A stretch of DNA of 8,482 nucleotides from Thermoleophilia bacterium (lineage in GTDB: Bacteria > Actinomycetota > Thermoleophilia > Gaiellales > JAICJC01), in contig JAICJM010000177.1 of assembly GCA_025928435.1 (NCBI GenBank), positions 1 to 8,482 on the forward strand. The letters are read 5' to 3'. Made by a program: the position numbers and the translations under genes. Within the stretch, counting starts at the first letter, position 1. Each line of letters starts with the position of its first letter. Positions 1-6,344 of this stretch are shown in pieces. The notes beneath the pieces are model-generated. The model saw only the letters and a program-made list of their open reading frames with translations, ran no database searches and had not been told where the DNA came from.

Positions 1-294
1 GTAGTGGCCGCGCGCGATGCGGCGGTCGCCCATCCGGTCGAGGCAGCGGCCGAGGCAGTAGTGCGCGTCGTCGTTCGCCGGCGCGGCCGCCAGGATGTGC
101 TCGAACTCGGCCGCGGCCTCCTGGTAGCGGTGCATGCGCAGGTAGGCGACACCGAGCGCCTCGCGGATCGAGGCCTTGTCGGGCTCGCGCCGCTTCGCCT
201 TCTCGAGCGACACGGTCGCCTGGGCGTTGTCGCCGCGGCGCATGTGATCGCGCCCGCGCTGAAATAGGTCGTAGGTGTCCTCGTGCTCCGCCAT
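1..294 (-). CDS. TPR-repeat protein, N-terminal part (runs off the window)
   Basis: The first 98 codons of a minus-strand gene whose 3' end lies beyond position 1. The translation begins MAEHEDTYDLFQRGRDHM and reads as helical tetratricopeptide repeats: about residues 8-41, 42-75 (with the A-L-G-x-A-Y-L and Y-x-E-A-A-A-E-F-E pattern) and the start of a third at about 76 (Y-C-L-G-R-C-L). TPRs are protein-protein docking scaffolds. There is no signal peptide or membrane segment in the visible part, so it is probably cytosolic. It starts 19 bp after the transglutaminase stop, same strand, so it is likely the last visible member of that operon. The ATG at 294 is preceded by AGGAG with only 1 nt of spacing, which is unusually tight; the in-frame ATG at 243 (Met18) is an alternative. 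TPR proteins often accompany MoxR/DUF58 loci, so an accessory role is plausible but inferred. Confidence 0.82.
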   Translation of the reverse strand, partial: MAEHEDTYDLFQRGRDHMRRGDNAQATVSLEKAKRREPDKASIREALGVAYLRMHRYQEAAAEFEHILAAAPANDDAHYCLGRCLDRMGDRRIARGHY

Positions 295-313
295 GCTCCT
301 GTCATCGGCCGGG

Positions 314-2614
314 TCAGCTTCCGAGCGTAGCCTGCGAGAGCACCGCGCGCAGCCGCAGCGCCCCGCCGGCGCGCTCCCGCGCGGTCAGGCGCCGGCGCAC
401 GTCGTGCTTGATGGCCCGCAGCTGCCGCCGCAGCAGCCGGGCCTCGGGCTCGGCGATCCGCAGCGGCGCGTACCGGGCGCGGGTGGCGCTGCGGGCGAAG
501 GCGGCCGTATCGACGCCGAACGTGCTCTCGACCCGCCCGGCCAGCTCGTCGAACGTGTCGTCGGCCCGCAGCTCCATGCCCTGGTCGGCGACGAACGTGG
601 CGAGGTCGTGGTAGGCGGCAGCGGCCTTGGCCCGCGGGCCGCGGCGCAGGTAGCGCCACCGCACGGCGAGCGCCTTCAGCACGAGCACCGCGGCGAGCAC
701 GACGATGACGCTGGTGAAGAGCCAGGTGAAGAACTTGCCGTGGCCGCCGCCCGAGCTCGGGATGACGATCGGCGCGGCCGCACCGCGTGAGCCGAGTGCC
801 TCCGCCTCCTGGTGCGCCTTCGCCAGCGCCGCACTGTTGGTCGGGACGCCGAAGATGCGGCCGAGGTAGTGCTGGAGCCCCGGCGGGACGTTGCCGCCGC
901 CGGTGCGGATGGCCGCGAAGTGCGGGCTCGACGTCGAGGTGTCGCTCGGGAGGTGGGCGCCCGGCGTCGGCTCGAAGGGCATCCACCCATACTGGGGGAA
1001 GTAGACCTCGACCCACGAGTGGGCGTCCCGGTTGTTGACGAGGTAGGTCTCGGAGCCCTGGAGCTTGCCGGGCAGGAACCCGACCGCCACCCGCGCCGGG
1101 ATGCCGTGCAGGCGCAGCACGAGCGCCATCGCCCCCGAGAACTGCTGGCAGTACCCGCGGTGGGTGTAGAGCATGAAGTCGGCCAGCGGCGGCGCCTTCC
1201 CGGTCAGCCGCGGGTTGAGCGAGTACGTGAACGGCGGGGAGCGGAAGTAGTGCTCGAGCGCGACCGTGGCCTCGTACTCATCGTGCGCGGTGTCCGCGCC
1301 CGACGCCTTCCAGGCCTCGTCGGACGCCGCCATGAACGGCGGGGTGAGCGGCTGGATGCCTTTCTGGAGATGCCGCGGCCACGCCGGGATCGTGACGTTG
1401 CCGACGACGGTGTCTTCGCGCACCCCTCGGGGGAAGTCCGTTCCGACGCTCGTGAGCTGGCGGACGTTCGGGCTGGGGTCGTACACCGACAGCGAGTACT
1501 CCGTGTTGCGGGGCACGTCGACGGACGTCAGCACCGTGCCGTCGGCGGCGAGCAGCGACTGGGTGCCGTCGGGAATCGACCACTTGACGGGCTGGCCGGC
1601 GCCGACCAGGTGGTTGTCGGCCAGGCCGAGCACCTTCACGTTGACGGTGTCGAGGTGCGGCGCGAACCGGGCCTTCGGGGGCAGCGCGCCGGGCGGCTCG
1701 GAGAGCGAGCCGCCGCTCGAGGTGCCGACGATCCGTCCCCGGGGCGCGTAGTCCCAGTGGTCGATCAGGAAGGTGTCGAGCGTCGCGGCCTTCCAGTACA
1801 TCTCCTTCTTCGAGTCGATCCGCAGCACCTGCGTGCGCTTCTTCGGCCAGTGCAGCGTCCGGTAGGTCTGGTCCCACATGAAGTTCACGTTGACGAGCGG
1901 GCCGTCCTGGGCGAGCGGGTTCCACGACTGCCATGACAGGAACGCGTTCTTCGTGACGCCCGGGGCGGTGCCGACCACGAGACCGGCGAACACGACGGCG
2001 ACGCTCAGCCCCACCACCTGCGCGTCGCCCGCGAGCGGCCGGCCGCTGCGCTCGGCGGTGGCGACCAGGGTGAGCAGCGCGAGCATCAGGAAGATCGCGG
2101 CGCGGAGCCCGTCCGCGTGCAGGGGGAGCACGGTGCTCGGGAGCGCGAACATGCCGAATGCGATCCCGATCGCCGGCAGGGCGGCGCCGCGGCGCACGAT
2201 CAGCCACGTCATCGCGCCGGCCGCGACGAAGAAGGCCAGCCGCAGGTCGTGGTTCGCGCCGGGGAAGCGGCCGGCGTCGATCGGCGTGTGGGTCGAGAAC
2301 CAGTCCCGCAGGCCGTTCACGATCAGCTCCGTGACCCGGGCCGGGTAGATCCCGTGCTGCGTCTGCCACGGCCAGGTGTGGGTGATCTCGCCGATCGCGG
2401 CGATCGTCGCCACGACGATCGTGCCCAGGATGGCGCCGCGGCCGTAGCCGAGCAGCGCGGCGACCGTGGGCAGCGCGGCCAGCAGCGCGAGCACGATGAG
2501 CCCGCCCCCGCCCATGTGCGGCTGCTCGAGGCGCGCCCAGTGCCAGCCGCCGAAGAGCAGCAGGGCGCCGGTGAGGACGGCCGGCGCGAGCCGCGGGCGC
2601 GGCAGCCTATCCAC
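314..2614 (-). CDS. Membrane transglutaminase-like protein (TgpA type)
   Basis: A 766-residue polytopic protein with the layout of TgpA/DUF3488-transglutaminase proteins. Hydrophobic helices lie at roughly residues 10-25, 38-56, 59-76, 127-141, 145-163, 168-185 and 199-215. A large, presumably extracytoplasmic region follows, then one more helix at about 628-650 and a basic cytoplasmic tail resembling the DUF4129 region found in such proteins. The transglutaminase core is clear: Cys489 in RGYCQQFSG, His532 in DAHSWVEVYF, and the third catalytic position in WMPFEPTPG, where Glu548 stands in place of the classical Asp. The family has a papain-like Cys-His-Asp triad and acts on peptide amide bonds at the envelope; the substrate here is unknown. 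The start is GTG at 2614, overlapping the upstream DUF58 stop by 8 bp, with no clear Shine-Dalgarno, so translation is probably coupled. The MoxR-DUF58-transglutaminase order strongly supports the call. Confidence 0.93.
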   Translation of the reverse strand: MDRLPRPRLAPAVLTGALLLFGGWHWARLEQPHMGGGGLIVLALLAALPTVAALLGYGRGAILGTIVVATIAAIGEITHTWPWQTQHGIYPARVTELIVNGLRDWFSTHTPIDAGRFPGANHDLRLAFFVAAGAMTWLIVRRGAALPAIGIAFGMFALPSTVLPLHADGLRAAIFLMLALLTLVATAERSGRPLAGDAQVVGLSVAVVFAGLVVGTAPGVTKNAFLSWQSWNPLAQDGPLVNVNFMWDQTYRTLHWPKKRTQVLRIDSKKEMYWKAATLDTFLIDHWDYAPRGRIVGTSSGGSLSEPPGALPPKARFAPHLDTVNVKVLGLADNHLVGAGQPVKWSIPDGTQSLLAADGTVLTSVDVPRNTEYSLSVYDPSPNVRQLTSVGTDFPRGVREDTVVGNVTIPAWPRHLQKGIQPLTPPFMAASDEAWKASGADTAHDEYEATVALEHYFRSPPFTYSLNPRLTGKAPPLADFMLYTHRGYCQQFSGAMALVLRLHGIPARVAVGFLPGKLQGSETYLVNNRDAHSWVEVYFPQYGWMPFEPTPGAHLPSDTSTSSPHFAAIRTGGGNVPPGLQHYLGRIFGVPTNSAALAKAHQEAEALGSRGAAAPIVIPSSGGGHGKFFTWLFTSVIVVLAAVLVLKALAVRWRYLRRGPRAKAAAAYHDLATFVADQGMELRADDTFDELAGRVESTFGVDTAAFARSATRARYAPLRIAEPEARLLRRQLRAIKHDVRRRLTARERAGGALRLRAVLSQATLGS

Positions 2615-3839
2615 GCGCCACCACCAGCCGCAGGACAGGTGCCGAGAGGGCCTGGCCGACGTGGTCGCCGGCCCGAATCCGCGCGACGGCGACGCCGGAG
2701 CGGGTCAGCCGCAGCGCGGCGGCCTCGGGGCCGGTCTCCTTCCGGCGCGTGGAGGCCGCGAAGCTCGTGCCGTCGATCCACACCACCGCCGGCTCGCACT
2801 GGGAGGAGGTCATGCCGAGCACGCGCTCGGCCAGCAGCGGCGACATCCCCGCCGTGATCACGAAGACCCGCGCGGCGTCGACCGGGTCGGGGCCGCGGGT
2901 GCTCTCGGCCAGGAACTCGGCCAGCGGCCGCGGCGCGTCGGCCTCGACGGCCGCCAGCTCGCCCAGCACCGTCGCCCAGTCGCCGCTGCCGAACCCGAGC
3001 CGATGGCGGCTGCGCTGGGCGGCGTGGATCACGAGCGAGCTGCGCTGGCCGGCGTCGGACATGCGCCGCAGGAGCGAGGCGGCGGCGCGCACCTGCATGT
3101 CGAAGCTCGAGTCCGGCGACATGCCGGTGACCGCGGCGGCGTCGCCGTCGAGGAGCACGCAGGCCTCGTCGCGGGGCGTGTCCTGGAGCTCCTTCACCAT
3201 CAGCCGCCGGCGGCGGGCCGTCGAGCGCCAGTGCACGCGGCGCAGGCTCTCCCCCACCTGGTGCTCGCGGATGCTGTGCAGGTCGTAGCCGGAGGCGCGG
3301 TGGAGCATCGACCGGCCGCGGTCGCCGCCGGGCGTCCCGCCGTCGGTGAAGAGCCCCTCCAGCTCGTACACCCGGGGGTAGACGAGCATCTGGTCGGCCC
3401 GGTCCATCTTGATGCGGGCCTCCGCGAGCCCGAACGGGTCGGCGATCAGGAGCTCGGCGCCGTCCATCCGGTACCGGCCACGGGGAGCTGCGGCGATCTG
3501 GTAGTGGCCGCGCAGCACGCGCCCGCGGCGGGCCAGCTCGGCCTCGATGACGCGCTTCCCCAGCCGGTCGAGCATGATCGCCCGGCCGGGGATCGGTCCG
3601 CCCGTGTCGGGCCGCACCTCGAGTCCGACGTCGACGCTCTGGCCCTCGGTCAGCTCCAGGTGCCCGGTGCGGCGGCGAAGCAGCATCGGCCGGTCGAGCG
3701 CCTTCACCCAGATCAGCGCGACGAGCGGCGCGACCGAGAGCCCGATCGCGACCGGGAACATCACCGCGGTGCCGAACCCCCACGCCACCAGGTAGAGCCC
3801 GGCGGCGAGGAGGAGGAGACGGCGACCGCGTGTCGTCAT
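2607..3839 (-). CDS. DUF58 domain-containing protein
   Basis: A 410-residue protein with two closely spaced N-terminal hydrophobic stretches (about residues 8-45), an intermediate beta-rich segment, and the DUF58 signature at about 184-214. The signature begins GYDLHSIREHQVGESLRRVHW and ends near RRLMVKELQDT. DUF58 proteins are membrane-anchored, contain a von Willebrand A-like fold, and are encoded beside MoxR ATPases, which are thought to act on them. The expected metal site (DxSxS) looks degenerate: the strand VLLDGDAAA (Asp231) lacks the serines. The start is the ATG at 3839 in a four-base ATGA overlap with the moxR stop; no Shine-Dalgarno is visible, consistent with termination-reinitiation coupling. 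The open frame continues upstream antisense to nothing recognisable, so the longer reading (to 4409) is rejected as a shadow of moxR. The exact biochemical role of this protein is unknown. Confidence 0.92.
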   Translation of the reverse strand: MTTRGRRLLLLAAGLYLVAWGFGTAVMFPVAIGLSVAPLVALIWVKALDRPMLLRRRTGHLELTEGQSVDVGLEVRPDTGGPIPGRAIMLDRLGKRVIEAELARRGRVLRGHYQIAAAPRGRYRMDGAELLIADPFGLAEARIKMDRADQMLVYPRVYELEGLFTDGGTPGGDRGRSMLHRASGYDLHSIREHQVGESLRRVHWRSTARRRRLMVKELQDTPRDEACVLLDGDAAAVTGMSPDSSFDMQVRAAASLLRRMSDAGQRSSLVIHAAQRSRHRLGFGSGDWATVLGELAAVEADAPRPLAEFLAESTRGPDPVDAARVFVITAGMSPLLAERVLGMTSSQCEPAVVWIDGTSFAASTRRKETGPEAAALRLTRSGVAVARIRAGDHVGQALSAPVLRLVVARG

Positions 3840-4813
3840 ACGGGGATGGCCGTACGCTCGAGCGCCTCGCGGATCGAGTCGGCGGCGTCGATGCCCGCCG
3901 TCCGAGCCTCGGGCGCGAGGATGACGCGATGGGAGAGCACGTCCTCGGCGACCGCCTTCACGTCGCCCGGAGTCACGTAGTCGCGTCCCTCGATGACCGC
4001 GTGCGCCTTCGCCACCCGCAGCAGCGAGATGCCCGACCGCGGGCTGGCGCCGAGCGAGAGCCGGGTGTCGCTGCGCGTGTGGGTCAGGATGGCGACGACG
4101 TAGCGGTGCAGCGACTCCTCGACGTAGACGCTCCTGACCGCCGCGATCGCGGCCTCGATGTCGGCCGCGGTGCTGACCGGCTGCAGGGTGTCGAGCGGCT
4201 CGCCCGCGGCGTGCTCGGACAGCATGGCCGCCTCCTGGCGCGCGTCCGGGTAGCCGAGCGTCAGCCGCATCGTGAACCGGTCGAGCTGGGCCTCGGGCAG
4301 CGGGAACGTGCCCTCGTACTCGATCGGGTTCTGGGTCGCGATCACCATGAACGGCCGCGCGAGTGCGTGGCTCACGCCGTCGACCGTGACCTGCACCTCC
4401 TGCATGCACTCGAGCAGCGCGGACTGGGTCTTCGGGGATGCGCGGTTGATCTCGTCGACGAGCACGAGGTTCGCGAACACCGGGCCCGGCTTGAACTCGA
4501 ACTCGTTGTCCTGGAGGTTGAAGACGCTGACGCCGGTGACGTCCGAGGGCAGCAGGTCGGGAGTCGCCTGGACGCGCGCGAACTCGCAGTCAAGCGAGCG
4601 GGCGAGGGACTTCGCGAGCATCGTCTTGCCGACGCCGGGGAAGTCCTCGAGGATGACGTGCCCCTCGCAGAGCACGCCCATGACGCAACGGGCGATCAGC
4701 GACCGCGGCGCGTGGATTACCCGGGCGACGTTCTCGATCACTCGCTGGGCGGTTTCGGAGGCGGCGGCGACATCAGCGGTCGGAGCCTGCCCTCCGAGTT
4801 CGTGTGCTTCCAC
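3836..4813 (-). CDS. MoxR-family AAA+ ATPase
   Basis: MoxR proteins are AAA+ ATPases thought to act as chaperones that assemble or activate partner proteins carrying von Willebrand A-like domains, usually encoded next door, as the DUF58 gene is here. All motifs are present (numbering from the GTG start, 325 residues): Walker A at about 57-64 (EDFPGVGKT, Lys63), Walker B LVLVDEINR (Asp120, Glu121), sensor 1 in IATQNPIEYEGTFPLPEAQ (Asn162), arginine finger in LDRF (Arg179) and sensor 2 in GASPRSG (Arg259). I chose GTG 4813 because AGGAAGG precedes it by 9 nt, and because the 13 codons up to the next candidate contain CCA, ACA, GGA, AGG and CTT, unlike the rest of the gene. The alternative ATG at 4852 would give 338 residues and a four-base ATGA overlap with the coaBC stop. 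Cytosolic; likely in one transcript with its neighbours. Confidence 0.94.
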   Translation of the reverse strand: MEAHELGGQAPTADVAAASETAQRVIENVARVIHAPRSLIARCVMGVLCEGHVILEDFPGVGKTMLAKSLARSLDCEFARVQATPDLLPSDVTGVSVFNLQDNEFEFKPGPVFANLVLVDEINRASPKTQSALLECMQEVQVTVDGVSHALARPFMVIATQNPIEYEGTFPLPEAQLDRFTMRLTLGYPDARQEAAMLSEHAAGEPLDTLQPVSTAADIEAAIAAVRSVYVEESLHRYVVAILTHTRSDTRLSLGASPRSGISLLRVAKAHAVIEGRDYVTPGDVKAVAEDVLSHRVILAPEARTAGIDAADSIREALERTAIPV

Positions 4814-4829
4814 CTGAAGTGTCCTTCCT
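4814..4829 (-). promoter_or_regulatory. Shine-Dalgarno deciding the moxR start
   Basis: On the minus strand AGGAAGG (4829-4823) lies 9 nt before the GTG at 4813. The competing ATG at 4852 has only AGGTGA directly abutting it, although it overlaps the coaBC stop in the ATGA arrangement typical of coupled genes. The stronger site supports initiation at 4813; use of both starts is possible. Confidence 0.5.
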
Positions 4830-4848
4830 GTAGCCCGTGGGCTCTCGG

Positions 4849-6042
4849 TCATTCACCTGCCGGGGCCGACGCGGCCGTCGTGGGCGCCGGCACGGCGTCC
4901 CACAGGGCGGCTGCGCAGGCGCGCTTCGAACGCCTGGAGACCGTGCGCTCGTCGTGCGCGGTCACCAGCACCAGCTCGTTGTCCGTGGAGTCGAACCCGA
5001 TATCCGTGCGGCTGACGTCGTTCATCACGATCATGTCCAGACTCTTCCGCTCGAGCTTCGCTCGCGCTCGCTCCACTCCCCCGGGGCCATGTTCGGCGGC
5101 GAATCCGACCAGCACCTGTCCGGCCGTGCGCCGGGCCCCCACCTCCCTGAGGATATCCGTGGTTGGCTCCAGTGTCACGTGCCACGGCTCACCGCTCTTC
5201 GGCCGCTTGCCCGCGTAGGCGGCGGCCGGCCGGTAGTCCGACACCGCCGCGGCCATCACGATCACGTCCACCGTCGCCGCCTCCGCGAGCGTCGCCCGCT
5301 CGAGTTCGGCGGCCGACTCGGCGCGCAGGATCCGCATCGGCGCGCTCGGCGTCGCCGCGGCCGCCGCCAGGATCAGCGTCACGTCGGCGCCGCGCCGGCT
5401 GGCCTCGTCGGCGACGGCGATGCCCATGCGCCCGCTGGAGCGGTTGCCGACGTAGCGGACGGCGTCGATCGGCTCGCGGGTGCCGCCGGCCGTCACCAGC
5501 ACGCGCGTCCCGACCAGGCTGCGGGCGCTCGCGAGCCGGGCCCCGACCGCCGCGGCGATCTCGGCCGGCTCCGACATCCGCCCCACCCCCACATCGCCCT
5601 CGGCCGTGTCGCCGTGAGCTGGGCCGACGAGCTCGACCCCCCGCGCCGCGAGCAGGCGCAGGTTCTCGGTCGTCGCGTCGGCCTCCCACATGCGCGGGTT
5701 CATGGCCGGCGCGGCGACGATCGGGCCCGAGAAGGCGAGCGTCGTCGCGGTGAGGACGTTGGCCGCCTCGCCGTGGGCGATGCGCGAGAGCGTGGTCGCC
5801 GACAGCGGCGCGATGCAGAGCAGCCGCGCGTGCGACGACGCATCCAGGTGCGGGAACACCTCGGGCCCGCCGTCGACGAGCACGGGCCGCCGCGAGAGGG
5901 CGGCGAAGGTGGTCGCGCCGACGAAGCGCTGCGAGTCGGGCGTCTGGACGACCTGCAGCTCATGCCCCGCCCGCACGAGCGTGCGGACGAGGTCGCACGT
6001 CTTGTAGGCCGCGATCCCTCCGCAGACGCCGACGAGGATCAT
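4849..6042 (-). CDS. coaBC: Bifunctional phosphopantothenoylcysteine decarboxylase/phosphopantothenate-cysteine ligase
   Basis: CoaBC performs two consecutive steps of coenzyme A synthesis: CTP-dependent joining of 4'-phosphopantothenate to cysteine (CoaB, C-terminal), then FMN-dependent decarboxylation to 4'-phosphopantetheine (CoaC, N-terminal). The 397-residue length is typical. CoaC features: flavin-binding start MILVGVCGGIAAYK, His65 in FPHLDAS (counterpart of the catalytic His), and PAMNPRMW at 112-119. CoaB features: VLVTAGGTREPIDAVRY at 181-197, NRSSGRMG from Asn200, AAAVSDYRP at 264-272, Lys279 in AGKRPKS, GFAAE, and the NDVS motif. Oddity: the CoaC loop normally written ACGDxGxGRM reads AEGDVGVGRM, so the usual Cys is Glu148. 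The ATG at 6042 gives the family N-terminus; the longer frame to 6180 adds an unrelated proline-rich leader and is rejected. GGAGGG lies 13 nt upstream and can pair with an upstream arm. In many actinobacteria coaBC directly follows rpoZ. Confidence 0.96.
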   Translation of the reverse strand: MILVGVCGGIAAYKTCDLVRTLVRAGHELQVVQTPDSQRFVGATTFAALSRRPVLVDGGPEVFPHLDASSHARLLCIAPLSATTLSRIAHGEAANVLTATTLAFSGPIVAAPAMNPRMWEADATTENLRLLAARGVELVGPAHGDTAEGDVGVGRMSEPAEIAAAVGARLASARSLVGTRVLVTAGGTREPIDAVRYVGNRSSGRMGIAVADEASRRGADVTLILAAAAATPSAPMRILRAESAAELERATLAEAATVDVIVMAAAVSDYRPAAAYAGKRPKSGEPWHVTLEPTTDILREVGARRTAGQVLVGFAAEHGPGGVERARAKLERKSLDMIVMNDVSRTDIGFDSTDNELVLVTAHDERTVSRRSKRACAAALWDAVPAPTTAASAPAGE

Positions 6043-6055
6043 GGCCGTAGTGTCG

Positions 6056-6104
6056 CCCTCCGGCGACCGGCCGCGCAACCGCCGCGGGGCCGTGTGCCGG
6101 AGGG
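6056..6104 (-). promoter_or_regulatory. Inverted repeat covering the coaBC ribosome binding site
   Basis: On the minus strand CCCTCCGGC (6104-6096) is perfectly complementary to GCCGGAGGG (6064-6056): a 9-bp stem enclosing 31 nt that is itself GC-rich and able to fold. The 3' arm contains GGAGGG, the only Shine-Dalgarno-like sequence before coaBC, so folding would hide it. The arms are visible in the sequence; a regulatory role is inference. Confidence 0.4.
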
Positions 6105-6147
6105 TGGTCGGGTGAGGGTGGGCATTCGGGGCCGGTGGTTTCTCGGG

Positions 6148-6211
6148 CAATTGACATCGGGCGCGTGCGTCAATTGACACGTACCCAGTACGGCGGCCCG
6201 CGTCGCAATTG
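6148..6211. promoter_or_regulatory. Cluster of three CAATTG motifs, possible operator
   Basis: CAATTG occurs at 6148-6153, 6171-6176 and 6206-6211. The first two copies extend to the identical CAATTGACA and start 23 bp apart. The second sits in a perfect 10-bp palindrome GTCAATTGAC (6169-6178). AT-rich palindromes like these stand out in this GC-rich DNA and lie in the divergent promoter region, so they may bind a dimeric regulator of coaBC, the zinc-ribbon gene, or both. The binding protein is unknown. Confidence 0.4.
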
Positions 6212-6221
6212 GCGCGGGCCG
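6194..6221 (+). promoter_or_regulatory. GC-rich hairpin with CAATTG at its tip
   Basis: CGGCCCGCG (6194-6202) pairs perfectly with CGCGGGCCG (6213-6221), a 9-bp stem with a 10-nt loop. In plus-strand RNA the loop can close further through U-G, C-G and G-U pairs, leaving the tetraloop CAAU. No T-tract follows, so it is not a typical intrinsic terminator. It would lie in the 5' leader of the plus-strand gene if transcription starts upstream of it. Confidence 0.4.
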
Positions 6222-6344
6222 GCTGTCATGTGAGACGTGTACGGCCGACGAGGGTTGGCGGATCCCACAAGATCGTGATGAGCCGGCACGTTCTCGACAC
6301 ACGTCGTGGCACACACGCGAGGGTTCTCCCGGCACACTCGGTGC

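Larger units (their letters stand above)
6043..6344. other. Divergent intergenic region between coaBC and the zinc-ribbon gene
   Basis: About 302 bp with no convincing gene on either strand. It should carry the promoters for coaBC (minus) and for the plus-strand zinc-ribbon gene. It contains an inverted repeat over the coaBC ribosome binding site (6056-6104), three CAATTG motifs (6148-6211) and a GC-rich hairpin (6194-6221). TTGACA occurs at 6151 and 6174, but neither copy has a recognisable -10 box at 16-18 bp, so I do not call a promoter. Open frames crossing it are shadows. Confidence 0.6.

Noticed and set aside
812..1936. 374-codon plus-strand open frame opposite the transglutaminase
   Set aside because: Arg/Val/Gly/Glu-rich translation without domains, covering the catalytic core encoded on the other strand.
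2466..3980. 504-codon plus-strand open frame opposite DUF58/transglutaminase
   Set aside because: Low-complexity Arg/Ala/Gly/His-rich translation with no recognisable domain, wholly antisense to clearly coding genes; a typical high-GC shadow frame.
3830..5218. 462-codon plus-strand open frame opposite moxR and the coaBC end
   Set aside because: Antisense to MoxR and CoaBC motifs that are intact on the minus strand; its composition is that of a reverse-strand shadow.
6151..6179. TTGACA at 6151 and 6174 as -35 promoter boxes
   Set aside because: No -10-like hexamer lies 16-18 bp downstream of either copy; better explained as part of the CAATTGACA repeats.
6043..6180. 46-residue N-terminal extension of CoaBC
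   Set aside because: The extension is Pro/His/Arg-rich and unrelated to the family, which starts at MILVGVCGGIAAYK (ATG 6042).
6194..6221. Hairpin as an intrinsic terminator
   Set aside because: No T-run follows on either strand and no gene ends just upstream of it.
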